Assembly: GCF_020497125.1 (NCBI RefSeq)
Contig: NC_059073.1
Location: 21,721,225-21,785,224 of the forward strand
Direction: 5' to 3'
Length of the DNA stretch: 64,000 bases
Source of the DNA: Mauremys mutica
Taxonomy: Eukaryota; Chordata; Testudines; Geoemydidae
Shown here piece by piece: positions 45,020-56,575 of the stretch. Within the stretch, counting starts at the first letter, position 1. Each line of letters begins with the position of its first letter. Below the pieces are notes generated by a model. The model had not been told where the DNA came from. It saw only the letters and a program-made list of their open reading frames with translations, and did not search any database. The translations under genes and the position numbers were made by a program.

Positions 45020-45064
45020 GCACACAGTGACCATGTAGAAAGTCCTGTTCGTAACAAGGAACAT

Positions 45065-45708
45065 CCTTGCCCCGCCACTTCTGAGGCCCACTCGCTCCAT
45101 TCCCCCCTCCCTCTGTCGCTTGCTCTGCCCTACCCTCACTCATTTTCACTGGGCTGGGGCAGGGGGTTGGGGTGCATGAAGGCAAGGGGGTGAGAGCTCT
45201 GGCTGGGGAGGCAGACTCTGGTGGGGCTGAGGATGAGGGATTTGGGGTACAGGAGAGGGCTCCAGGCTGGGGATAGGGCCACGGGGTTTGGAGTGTGGGA
45301 GGGGGCTCAGGGCTGGGGCAGGGGGTTGGGGTCCAGGAGGGGGTGAGGGTTATAGGCTCTGGACAGCACTGACCTCAGGCAGCTCCTGGGAAGTGGCGAC
45401 ATGTCCCTTTGGTTCCTAGGCAGAGGCGTGGCCACAATGGTTCCACACACTGCTCTTGCCAGCAGGTGCTGCCCCCACAGCTCCCATTAGCCATGGTTTC
45501 TGGCCAATGGGAACTGCAGAGCTGGTGCTTAGGGTCAGTGCAGCTCATGGAGCCCCCATGGCTGCCACTCTGCCAAGGAGCCAGAGGGACATGCTGGCTG
45601 CTTCCCAGGAGCCGCACATGCTGCACCAGCGACCAGACTTTTAATGACCCCCTCAGCAGTGTTGACCGGAGCCACCACAGTCCCTTTTCCACACGTGGCA
45701 ACTCTACG
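45065..45708 (-). repeat. GC-rich repeat, copy 2 (reversed)
   Basis: Reverse of 40703-41394: CAGCGACCAGACTTTTAATG near 45627 complements the left part of copy 1, and TGGCAACTCTAC ends it at 45708. The other end is lost. Confidence 0.55.
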
Positions 45709-46154
45709 ATTACTCATCTGAGTAAAATTGCTCACACTTAAGTGTTTTCAGGATGAGGGCCTATATAGGAGTTTTATGACTATAGTGCTAGTGAAAGGTG
45801 CTGGACTGATAGCCCTAAAGGGGAAGTCCTCTACTTATCCATAGAGCAGATGCAGCATGAGCTGTGGTGCTACGCGCTTCAACAAAATGCCTCAGCCGTA
45901 GCTTGTGGGGAAAAGACCTTTTTGTATCTTTGACCTGTTGAGTCCTTGGCTTTTGTACAGAGACTGCCAGTAATTATTAATGCCAAGAGTGGTGTTGATT
46001 TTTTTAGTGAGGATCTCTCTCCACTTCACTAGCATAATCCTAAGAAAAATGTACACATTTGTTACAACCTCCTTCACGCCTCTGTCTCTGCACACATTTC
46101 CCTTTGCTGATGATGGAAGCAAAGCTAGAACAGCCAGGGGTGAAGTCCCATGCA
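45709..46154. other. No recognised feature
   Basis: Nothing assignable. Confidence 0.4.
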
Positions 46155-47106
46155 TGTCCACACTGCAATCATGAGGTGTGACTGCATCTTATGTAGGTAT
46201 ACCTGAGCTAGCTTTAATCTAACTAGTCTGGGTACCGGAGCAGTGAAGCCAAGGTGGCATGGGCCTCAGTGTAGGGTGTTGTAGCAGGGTGGACCCCTGC
46301 TCCTGGTCTGAAGGGGTTTAAAAGCAGCCTGGCAGGGCTTGAAAGCTGCTGCTCTCAAAGCTGGGCTGATTGGGGAAGGGGCCGCAGCTGGGCCACACCC
46401 CAATCAGGCCACAGCTGGCCCCTATAAAAGGCTGTGAGCCAGGAGCCCAAACAGTCTCTCTCTGCCTTCAGAGAGAGAAGGGCCTGGCTGCAGGGAACTG
46501 AGACAAAGTACCTGAGGGTGAAGCAGGGCTGGGGAAAGGCAGAGGAGCTGGGGAGCTCCAGTCTGGAAAGCCCCAGGCTGCGGCCTAGCAGAGGGCTAAC
46601 AGGTACTGGGGGTTGCAGAGGGCAGCCCAGGGGTAGGCCAAGGCAGCAGGTCCAAACCCTCCTTGCCAATGATGAACAGGCTGATACTGCAGCCTGCCCC
46701 AGGACGTGGGGCTAGAGAATGACTGGCAGTAGCCAACACTGAGGCAAAGTGGGGATAGTAGGGTGGGGGTTCCCCTGGGAGGGGGAGACCCAGTTAAAGG
46801 GGCACCGGGGTCCTGGGAGGGACACGGGGGCCAGTGGCTTTAAGGCGGATCACCGGCCTACAGAGGGCGCTCCCGGGCTGGAAATAGCTAATTCCCCAGA
46901 GTCACCAGCAGGAGGCGCCGCAGGGGTGAGTCTGACCTGTTACAGGTGTATAAGCCCAACCAGAAACCTGAGTAATTACTTTGGCAGCTAGCCTGCACTC
47001 AAGTCTGTGCTGCCATGGCTTCTCTACTCCACTATCTGAGATAGCTGTAATCCCTCTATCTCTGGTACAGTCTACACAATCATACCCTATGACTGCCGTG
47101 TAGACA
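46155..47106. mobile_element. Fold-back MITE split by an LTR
   Basis: Left TGTCCACACTG and right GTGTAGACA ends are inverted. The arms further in also mirror (AGCAGTGAAGCCAAGGTGGC at left, GCTGCCATGGCTTCTCTACT at right). The LTR at 46280-46944 lies in the middle. Confidence 0.6.
46280..46944 (+). mobile_element. Solo LTR, 665 bp
   Basis: Begins TGTAGCAGGG, ends CCTGTTACA, flanked by GGTGT on both sides (46275-46279 and 46945-46949). CCAAT at 46400-46404 and TATAAAA at 46423-46429 form a plausible promoter. No internal coding part remains. Confidence 0.85.
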
Positions 47107-47939
47107 GTGAACAGCGGGTGCATTGAAACAGGCAACGTCTTGGGAAAACATTTTGTTATGGCTACCTCAATACAGCCATGCACCCCATTTTACCCATTAT
47201 GTTTCCTAAAATACAAATGCTGCATTAGTACAGCAAACACTACCTAGAGAAAGAAATGATACCAAAAGGAATAGAAACCTGGTTACAGGTTCCTGCCAGG
47301 AATATAGCCTCCCTTCAATACAACCACATTAGCTCCCATTAACACTAATGAGAATTTTGCATGCACATCGAAGTTAGAATATATAGCCCTGCATTTGACG
47401 GCTGTGATATATATTTATGAATGTAGCTATACATTTATTCTTTCAGCTAATTTAAAAACCTGCAATTCAGAGTTTAAATTTATTCATTAGTACCTTCAAA
47501 TAGAGAGAAGCAGCATGGTGCCAACATTAATTTAAAGGAAAACAATCTGATTATAGGGTGAAATATGTCAGTCATAAGTAACAAAATGAAGGTTAAAATT
47601 TCTCTCTCCTGAGGTGAGATTAGAGACACTGACAGAGCAGTTATTTCACTGAGATCAATTGTTTGGGGGGGAAAATGAACAGATTAAAAATTTATGGTAC
47701 AATTATAGATCAGATCATTAATGTCACAAGGGACATGTTATTTTGCATAGCCAAGTAATGAAAATAAATGTCAAAAATACTGACTTTTAGAACAATAATT
47801 CTGCAGCTGAATTCATGCTTGGGGAAGCTCCCCATAAACATCCACAGAACTAAGTCATTATCCTCCTTCAAAACCCTCCTCAAAGCTCTCCTTTGTTGTG
47901 AAACCTGCAAGAACCCCAACAACAGATAGGCTGCTGGTG
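47107..47939. other. No recognised feature
   Basis: AT-rich; nothing assignable. Confidence 0.45.
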
Positions 47940-48155
47940 CGCTGAGCCTATTTCACTAGGAGGGTGGTGAAGCACTGGAATGGGTTACCTAGGGAGGTGG
48001 TGGAATATCCATCCTTAGAGGTTTTTAAGGCCCGGCTTGGCAAAACCTTGGCTGGGATGATTTAGTTGGGGTTGGTCCTGCTTTGAGCAGGGGGTTGGAC
48101 TAGATGACCTCCTCAGGTCTCTTCCAACCCTAATATTCTATGATTCTATTCTATG
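47940..48155 (+). mobile_element. CR1 LINE 3' end
   Basis: AAGCACTGGAATGGGTTACC, GGGGGTTGGACTAGATGACC and terminal ATTCTATGATTCTATTCTAT repeats. Confidence 0.9.
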
Positions 48156-48159
48156 AGTC

Positions 48160-48630
48160 CACAGCCTATCATGCTGACCAATATTGTCTCTGTTTCCTTG
48201 TACGCCCCTGCTGGTCTCTCTGTCCCTGTGTCTCTTAACTTACATATAAGGCTTGTCTATATGGCAACTGACTGCAAACCAGAGTGTAAATCTACAGAGC
48301 AGCAGCCAGTCATGCATTACATCCTGTTTGGATACTGCTACAGTGCACTGAAAGTCCTGGAGTGTACCTGGACAAGCTAGTCCTTCAAAGCATAGTAGGC
48401 CAAGCTGCACTCTGGGACCTTCTTGACACTGCAGTAGTAACCACACACTGCACTGCAAGCTGGAATGCTGTAGATTGACACCCTGGCTTGCCATGCAGTA
48501 ACTTGCCATGCAGACAAGCCTTTAGATTGTAAACTCTTTGGGGCAGAGACTGTCTTTTTGTCCTGTGTTTGTACAGCATCTAGCATACTGGGGTTCTGGT
48601 CCTTGCTGCAGTAATATAAATAAAATAATA
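48160..48630 (+). mobile_element. L2-like SINE copy split by a MITE
   Basis: Left part (CATGCTGACCAATATTGTCT) and right part (AGATTGTAAACTCTTTGGGG, GTTTGTACAGCATCTAGCAT) match the copy at 36170-36365; the insert at 48248-48522 separates them. Confidence 0.7.
48248..48522. mobile_element. MITE, about 275 bp
   Basis: AAGGCTTGTCTATATGGCAA and TTGCCATGCAGACAAGCCTT are terminal inverted repeats, extending inward with gaps to about 50 bases. The overlapping frames on both strands are not genes. Target duplication not resolved. Confidence 0.7.
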
Positions 48631-49139
48631 ATGGATTGGCTTAGTTGGCGTTCAGTTTTGCCATGCATCCAGTCACATATATTTGTCAAATTTAGGTGGG
48701 TATATCATTATTCTTGCTGTCAGATTGATTTGGATTGGATTTCTTAAATCATTTGATTTTATGTACAGTTCACTGTGAACTTGGGGCCTGATCCTGCAGG
48801 GTGTTGAGCACCCTCAGCTCAGCAGCATTTGGGTTCTAATCAGCAACCAGTGAAATTAATGGGAGTTGTGGGTCCACAGCATGTCACAGGATAGTGTCCG
48901 TGCTCCACACGCCACTGTAAGTGGCGACGCACAGAGATGAACATGTCACTTCTTAAAACTTTAGCTGCAAAGTGAAAGTGATTTAGGCTCTAATCTAGTC
49001 TCCTGTAGTCTCCACGTGGTCTGACATAGCGAGGAACAGCTGACAGGTCGTGTTCAGGAGAACCTAAACACCGAAATCATCGTGGAAGAGAATTCAAGTA
49101 TGCTAATAATTTACATGTCTGCAGCATTTTTTCCAGGTC
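48631..49139. other. No recognised feature
   Basis: Nothing assignable. Confidence 0.4.
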
Positions 49140-49285
49140 TCAAAACACATCTCAAAGGTGGCTCAGCATCATTAGCCCCATTTCACAGAGAAAGTAAGCG
49201 AAGCACAGAAGGAGGCTTAACATATTCAAAGTCACGCAAGTCAGGAACAGAACCCAGTTGTCTCAACTTACCCAATCCCACACTC
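49140..49285 (-). mobile_element. MIR SINE, antisense
   Basis: GCCCCATTTCACAGAGAAAG and TCACGCAAGTCAGGAACAGA follow the antisense MIR order. Confidence 0.55.
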
Positions 49286-49289
49286 AGTC

Positions 49290-49700
49290 TACAAATTCAA
49301 AGCAGTGTAGTTAAAGCACTGGACTAGGACGCAGGAGACCTTGATTTCATTCAGGACTTTCCCCACAGAGGAGAGTTAGTTAGGGCCATATTTTTAAAGG
49401 CATTCAGGCTCTAAGGGTGCAGAAAGTCACCTAGTGAGGTTTACTAAGGGACCTAGCTCCTATTGTTAGATGCCTAGGTGCTGTTGAAAATAGTAGTAGG
49501 CGGATCTCCATCATTAGGTGCCTAATGATCTTTTAAAATATGGCCCTTAGGTCCGAATCTCATTTACTTCAGTGGGCTTTGGGTAAGGCCCTCAATCGTC
49601 GACTCAGCTCCTAGTGTGTAAAATGGGAATAATACTTCCTTTCTCTCACCCTTTGTCTTGGCCATGTAGCTTATAAACTCTTCAGAGCAGGGAGGTGTTT
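49290..49700 (+). mobile_element. MIR SINE split by a MITE, with L2-like tail after it
   Basis: AGTTAAAGCACTGGACTAGG and CAGGAGACCTTGATTTC precede the insert; GTAAAATGGGAATAATACTT follows. An L2-like tail (CAACACCAAGCACAATGGAG) continues to about 49770. Confidence 0.55.
49383..49546. mobile_element. 164-bp MITE with TTA duplication
   Basis: GGGCCATATTTTTAAAGG and CTTTTAAAATATGGCCC are inverted ends; TTA is at 49380-49382 and 49547-49549. The 3-bp TTA is the Harbinger preference. Confidence 0.8.
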
Positions 49701-49770
49701 GTGCAACACCAAGCACAATGGAGCCTTGACCTTGGTGGAGTGTGTCTAGGAGCTACTGTAATACAAACAA

Positions 49771-51989
49771 TGATAGAAGAAAAATATCAGACTTCCCCAT
49801 CCACATAAAACATAAGTGTTTGTTTGAACTTCCAGGACTATACCACTGCCAGTTCTTTAGATCTGAAGAACTACTTATTTTTTTTCAGTCACTACTTTAA
49901 TATGCAAGCACTGAGCATGCCATACTTTAAAAAAAATCCTATTCTCACTGCCACAGCTGAAAAAAAATGGATCATTCCTTTATTAGTTGTAACATCTAAT
50001 CCACCCTCTAAACATGAACAGATTAAAAGAAAGCATTTAGAATATAATGCTTCTCTTTTCAATCAGAGTTTCTAGGGGGTTAAATTTAATTAATTCTGGT
50101 TCTGTTATTTCACTGTTAAGGACACACTCTTATATTACTGGCATTGCTGTTAGGCTGAAACACTGAGATACTGAACAATTCTGGTATCATCAACCCACTT
50201 GAATGTTTCTTTTTATGACAGGAAATGATAGAATCTCCTTTAGAGCTCTCTCAAGTCAAACTGACCCAATTTTACTATAGTGATGATGCTCTTGAACTTT
50301 GGATGGTTTCTGCTGATAGCAAATTTCCACACTCCAGTGCTGTTTACATACTAAGCCCACCAACCTAGATCACAAACAGAGCTGTGCAGAACACAGCTGT
50401 TTTCAGGGGGTTCCTGAAAATGAGAAATGGGCACAAGCCATGAAATTTGAATCAATAGGCAGATCTTAAGCCAATCTTCCCCGATGTTCAAGAGTGAACA
50501 GACTCAGATCTAGAGATCCAATTCTGCCTACGACAGAGATCAGTCTGAGTTGCAAAGTTCAGTTCTGGATTCAAGCTTCTTGAAACTTCTAGTTTGTCAC
50601 ACTTCATAGTTTGGGCTCATGTCTAGTGTGACTGTTTTTTCCCTCCAATTTTAGCTCATGTAATTTATTGCAGCCTCAGTTTAACTTTGAGCCTGAATGC
50701 AAACTTAGTTGATATTGCCACATTTCACCTGGCCTCACAGTGAAATGGCAGGTTTCATTATTTTGATGCAAATCTTCAGATTACGCCAATTTCCCTAAAA
50801 GCCAGGCCTAGGTTCATGCAAATGATTTGTGGAAGAAAAACTATATAGAGGGTCTTTATAATGTTAATGAATAAATTAATAAGCTTCCAAGAGAAACATA
50901 AAGGCTAGCCAACTATTAGTGTGTGCATATATCCTAGCTTTTCTGTATGTGAACTGCCCATATATTGCATATAGAAGGGAAGCCAATATAAAGCTCTGGG
51001 CATGCTTAGAGGCACTTGACATTAGCAGAGTTTCAGGACACAGACTTCCATTTTCATTGTACTGTATCTGAATTTCAGTTTAATCATTACTTTATTTATA
51101 TAAAATATGACCAATGACAGTTATGTTCCAGGCAGACAGGGAAATTAGACCCCAAAAAATCAAATACTCTTTCTGGAAGGCTCCAGTATAGCACTACTTT
51201 TATTTCTTAGAGCTCAAAATGTTTACACACAAGAAAGCAAAACCAGGGAGACAAAACAGGCTGCTCCCTAAAAGACAGACACACAAAACTCACTCCACTT
51301 TAATCTAGGCTGGCTCTCTGCAGACTGATTGTTCCAACCTCAGATCTTACACTTCCCTAAGAAATTTAAAATGATAGCTTGCAAATCTGACAGTTTTCAA
51401 TACATCACAATTACAAATGCCTCAGGCCACACACAGAATATTTAAAAACAATATTAATTTTTCAATAAACCAAAGTGAGTACAAAGAAAAGTCTACACTC
51501 AGAGTCAGTTACCTAGCCACCACTCAACTCTGCTTCAGGCAAAGCTCTTAGGGAAATATATGGGCCTTTTCCCATACTCTTAAGTGACCAGACTTGAATG
51601 TGAAAGCTCTGCCTCTAGCCCTTAAATTTCAAAGGTAGAAGGAACGACTATTAGTAGGAGCACATCACCTGACCTCAGCAGCCATAGCAGTACCTAGAGA
51701 AGGAAGGTTGTGACTATAGTTGGGTAGATCTAATTCAATGCATGAGACAGAGCGTTCTTGGAAATCAGTCAGACTGTGGAGCAAAATCCCCCAACAACTG
51801 AGGACCTTCAGAAGCCTCACTGCCTTCTGCTCCAAGTGGAAAGCACACCTCTTTGGCCTTCCTTCTCTAATATAAGCACAGAGCAGCATGGACATTACAA
51901 ACCCTAACCAAGCCTTATGCAAATAACATACACCACCACACACACACACAATTCCCTCCTTGCTTGTTAAGGAGCAGGCTGTGGGCAGG
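49771..51989. other. No recognised feature; (CA)n near 51935
   Basis: A short ACACACAC run lies near 51930-51948; otherwise nothing assignable. Confidence 0.5.
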
Positions 51990-52470
51990 ACAGGAAGCTT
52001 ACCTAATGGTTGGAACAGGCATGACTAGGCGTTCTGTCCAGAATCCAAATCAGGAGCCGAGTTACCTAGTCCAGGGAGCGAGCTGAGTCAAGAGCCAGGA
52101 AACCCGAGCCAAGAGTCAGAGCCAGGATCAGAAGCCAAATATCAAGTCCAGGGAGTGAGCTGGAGCTGAGCTCATGAGTCAGAGGTCAGAACCAGAATAT
52201 CAACTAGAGCAAAGCAGGAACAGCAACCAAGAACCAGGAGCAAGGACGAGGAGACCAGGAGCAGGAACAAAGAGGGAACTGAGAACAAGACCAGAAACAC
52301 AGCTGCAGGCATGGAACACTACTGAATAGCCAGACCCCCAGGCCTGCTGTAGGATTTAAGAATGTGCCGGCTGCAGTCTTCAGCCAATCAGAAGGCCAGG
52401 TTCATTAGCTGAATCACCTGGGGGCAATGAGCTGCATCTGGGTTCAGCTGGGGGTCCTTGACACTGGGAA
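51990..52470 (+). repeat. Repeat rich in GAGCCAGG/GTCAGAG units
   Basis: Successive AAGAGTCAGAGCCAGGATCA-like units, then TGTAGGATTTAAGAATGTGC; composition and order resemble 18545-19000. Class unknown. Confidence 0.4.
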
Positions 52471-55400
52471 GAAAATGAGAGAGAACATGTGACAAATGTT
52501 AGTCATGTCATTTAATTCACTACTGGGAGGTGCTCCGGTACTATGGTGATGAGGGCAGGATAAGAACTTATATGGAATAGTAGAAGAGATGTATCTAAAA
52601 GAATCAGCAGAGATGATTGTTTTCCATCATTAGCAAAGCTTCAACCAATGCGCCCTTTGTGCTGTACCAGAGTCTAAAGATCAACTGAAAAGCAATTGTT
52701 CACCCCAACCTTCTCAATAAATGTTCTTGAAAGATGAGGCCTGAGTAGATAATTAACTGATGATATGGCCAGCATGTAGAGATGGTTTCTTCAGCAGGGA
52801 CCCCACAACTGTTCATTAGTTGGAAGTTAGCTAGTCCTCGTGTAGGGAGACACTATACAACCTCATTCAGCATAAGACCATAATACTGCACTCACTTGAG
52901 CTTACTAGTTGTGATAGGCATGGAGCCAGTGTACAGGCAATGTTCCTCCAGCTCATCCCAGGCCTCAGACAGGAGCTAAAATGCAACCAAAGAAACTACT
53001 GCATATTTTACCCCTTCAAACACAGATATGCCACCATGCATAGGGCTAATTTGACATTAATCTGATCCACAAACCAGATAAAGAACCTCAAGAGGGAAAA
53101 ATCCAAATATTTCTGAACAGATGCAACTCAGTTCTCCAAGCTGTTGGCTACCTGGACCATTCCATGAAGGAGGTCTTTACACATTTAACAGAGGAGAAAA
53201 ATCTTGCCTCGTTAGGTTTTAAATTCTTTGCATTCCATCGTGCTCTTGTTAGTTTTTGCCATTACCATTAATGTAATCACTTCAACAGCGGATATGCTCC
53301 AGTAGCAAAGGTATTAGTAGGTACTGCGTGTAATCAGAAGAGGAATGAGTTTGACCTCGCTGATGTATAGAAAAAGCCAGGAAGAGTGAGGGATGGATAA
53401 ATATGTATAAATCAGTATTGAAATGGAACGTGACAGCTCTTTACCATACTTTTGAGGAATCAGTAGAGATGGAGTTATGTGCATTTTCTGTCTGCCACAC
53501 GGGAAATTCTAGGCCTAGATCAGCAACACAACATGCAAATGTGAAAAAAAAGACATGAAACTGCCCAAACAAATTGTTCTATGGAGTCATTTTCTGTGCC
53601 CTGTTTAAATGTGACAACAGAGTTATTAAATCAGAGATAATAAGAGAGCTTGCTCACCAGATGGGTGTAAGTACAACCCCCCAGGCCTCACTCCCTCCCC
53701 CCGCCCCCCATTTTCCAAGTTCATGAACCTGCAGAGAGACATTATAGATAAACGGGGAAAGTTTTCAAATAATTAAACAAGAATAAATCGGTACATTTTT
53801 AGGCTTGATTTTCAGAAATAAGCATTTATCTCTGACCCTGCAATTTAGAACAGAAAGCATACTGACATTGATTTCACTGTAAATTGCAGGATCAGAGACT
53901 TGAATTCTACCTACAAAATATGCATGTATGGGTGCACGTGCAAAGCATAAAGTTGTGAGCACAATCTCTTGTTTGCACACAGTTGTACACGTTGAACAAA
54001 CAAGTGGACACATTTTGTCGATGTAATTACCTTAGTGTGCTCATGGGTGCATGTTTTCCGTGCAGAACTTAAGCAGAGAGTTTTTAAAAGTTGGTGCTGA
54101 ACAGCTCTCCAGCTTTCTATATACAGAAATGCATAATTAAGGTCACAATAATACCCTCCCTCAGTCATATGAAATGACACATATGTAGGTTCTTGTCAGG
54201 TTTCCCACGGTTAGGGTGCTACATTCATGGTTCTCAATTCAACAAATCTATTCTACTAGGCAGATCACAATATTGTAAGAATGACCTGTAGAATATTTTT
54301 CTAAACAATTTATATTTGGAGAAAGTAATGGTATCAAATTAGAAATAAGCTAATTCGAGAAATAATTCTCCTCCATTGACAAACATGAAAATATAGTCAA
54401 CCTAAATCCACCTTATCAAAATTAGGATGTGAATTTTAATTAGTTCTGAACAAACCTTAGCCGTCTCATTTCAGAGAGATTCATGCAGATATTTTCTTAG
54501 TTTCACACTCCCTCTGAATTTCCCTTTGTGTGAGTCAGCTTTGATCAAATCGGAAGCCTCCAGGTGAAATTCAGTCAAAACTGCCAAGTTTCACCAATGT
54601 GAAACCACGTAAAACTGCAAACTCTTCACTGGGCCATGAACCAGTTTCACCTGCAATGGTATATGAAACTTAGCACACCTTTCCAGGAACTTGGTCTGAG
54701 TCTCAAATATGCTACAAAATCTTAAATGCTGGGCTGGTTTTGCATAGCTTTGCATTTCATTGTAAATAATGAACACAGCTGCAATTACTACTAAGTTTAA
54801 ACATAAAAGGAAAGATGGAACTGGTGAAACAACCAAATAGGAAAGCATTTTATAAAGGCTAAAGGAAGTTGTGATTTCTGAGATTGCACCACAATGGCCA
54901 GCAAAGCATTTTCCCTTGGAAAACATCCTTTGAGGATTAGAGAAGAGTAAAGGATAAGAAATCAAAAGTCACTTGCTGGGCAATTAGTTGCTTTGAGTGA
55001 GCATGAGATGGCTTAATTAGGCAAGGCTTGAATATGCACCAAATTGCATTCAAACCTGTTCCTCTGCTTCTCACCACAGGTTGCCAAGATGAATAGCACT
55101 GTCAATAAAATGACTAGGAGGACAGCAGTCTGGAAAATAGAGAGAGCAATGAATAAGAAACACAGAAGCAAAGAACCTCTGCCTGTCTTCTTCCCTGGGG
55201 TTCAACTGGCAACACAACCTCATGGTCAATCAGAATGCTGGTTTTGCTTTGGATAGCATAGCACATATCACTGGGATGCCATATGCATTTGATTACACAA
55301 ACCTCTTGTCCCCAGATAGGCCCTAATTCAGACCTTACAACAATATGCCACACAATTAATGTGCAAAAGCTGCATTGCTGTGAGCCCAAATCCTGGCTGT

Positions 55401-56299
55401 CCATGACTGCACAACATCCTACGGAGATAAACCCTACCACGAGCAAAAGTAAATCTCTACAAGACCTGGGGCATCTTGTCAAAGAAGTATACACACTGAA
55501 GTGCACCAAGCATCCCCCTCATCTTTGGAAATGCCAACTCTTCAAATCCGGCAATACTGGGCCTACAGGGTAGGGATTTCCGGGTTTTAGAGGAGCCAAG
55601 AGCAGGGCATAAGAGCCAACTCTGGTAAGGCCCTTCCTGACTGTCTCCTTTTTCTACTTACCTACACAACTTTGCCCCTGGTATTGGTAAGCACCTGAAG
55701 GGAGGAAATCTTTTGGCCTGACAGTATGTGTACGGGCATATATACATGTGTAACAAGAGAGTAATATGCTATCCACTTTGAGCTAAATCCTGCCCTGACT
55801 CACATCCATGTAAGTCCATAGATTACGACTGGGTAGCAGAAGTGTTGAGAGCAAGTTCGTCCCTTGGGTTTCTTTAAGGAACAATATGGCTATGGTTGTT
55901 ATCTCTGTTTCTGTTTATCCAGAGCAGGCTTTGCCAGAATCCAAGCATGGCTTGGGGTAGGGTATATGTTAAGATTCAGCTCATTCGCAGTGTTGCTTGT
56001 CGGCATCAAACGCCAACAAAGGCCCATTTCTGCATGTGGCTCTGTTGATTAGTAAGCCAAGCTATCTGGAAATACGCAGCGCCCTATGAATCATACAAGG
56101 GGCAGAAAGCCTGGGGTACTGGTTCTGCAGTAGGTGGACATGTACAAAGGAGAGACAAGCTTCAGTAATAGCCACCAGGAATTACTCCACATCCATCCTG
56201 GCTGGATCGGATCCGGGCCCCAGTTAAACTTTAACCCACTACTGCCTCCTGTCTCCAGTCCAGCCATTGGCTTTTTCTCTTTTCTGTCCTGGGAATGGT
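52471..56299. other. No recognised feature
   Basis: About 3.8 kb with no recognisable gene or repeat apart from a C-rich run near 53690-53710. Confidence 0.5.
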
Positions 56300-56575
56300 A
56301 GGGTTAGTTGACACTACACAGGCTCTGCTGATACAGCGACACCAGCAGAGCCCCATAGTGTAGACGCAGCATATCCCAATAGGAGGAAGAGTTCTGCCAG
56401 TGTAGTAACACCACCTCCGCAAACAACATTGCTTCTGTCAACATAGCTACTCTTCTGTAAGCGTAGCTGCGTCTACACTGGGAGTTTTTCTGGCATAGCT
56501 GGGTGTGTGTGTGTTTTTTTCACACCCCTGACCAATATACCTGTGCTGACAAAACTTTGTCATGTAGACCTAGCT
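56300..56575. mobile_element. MITE remnant(s)
   Basis: TAGTGTAGACGCAGC near 56357 and AGCTGCGTCTACACTGGGAG near 56465 are inverted, and ATGTAGACCTAGCTTC ends the stretch. A MITE with GTCTACAC-type ends, probably composite. Confidence 0.5.

Noticed and set aside
44308..45185. Long overlapping frames and CpG-island-like region
   Set aside because: Explained by the GC-rich hAT element 44351-45019 with perfect ends and target duplication; frames on all strands are compositional.
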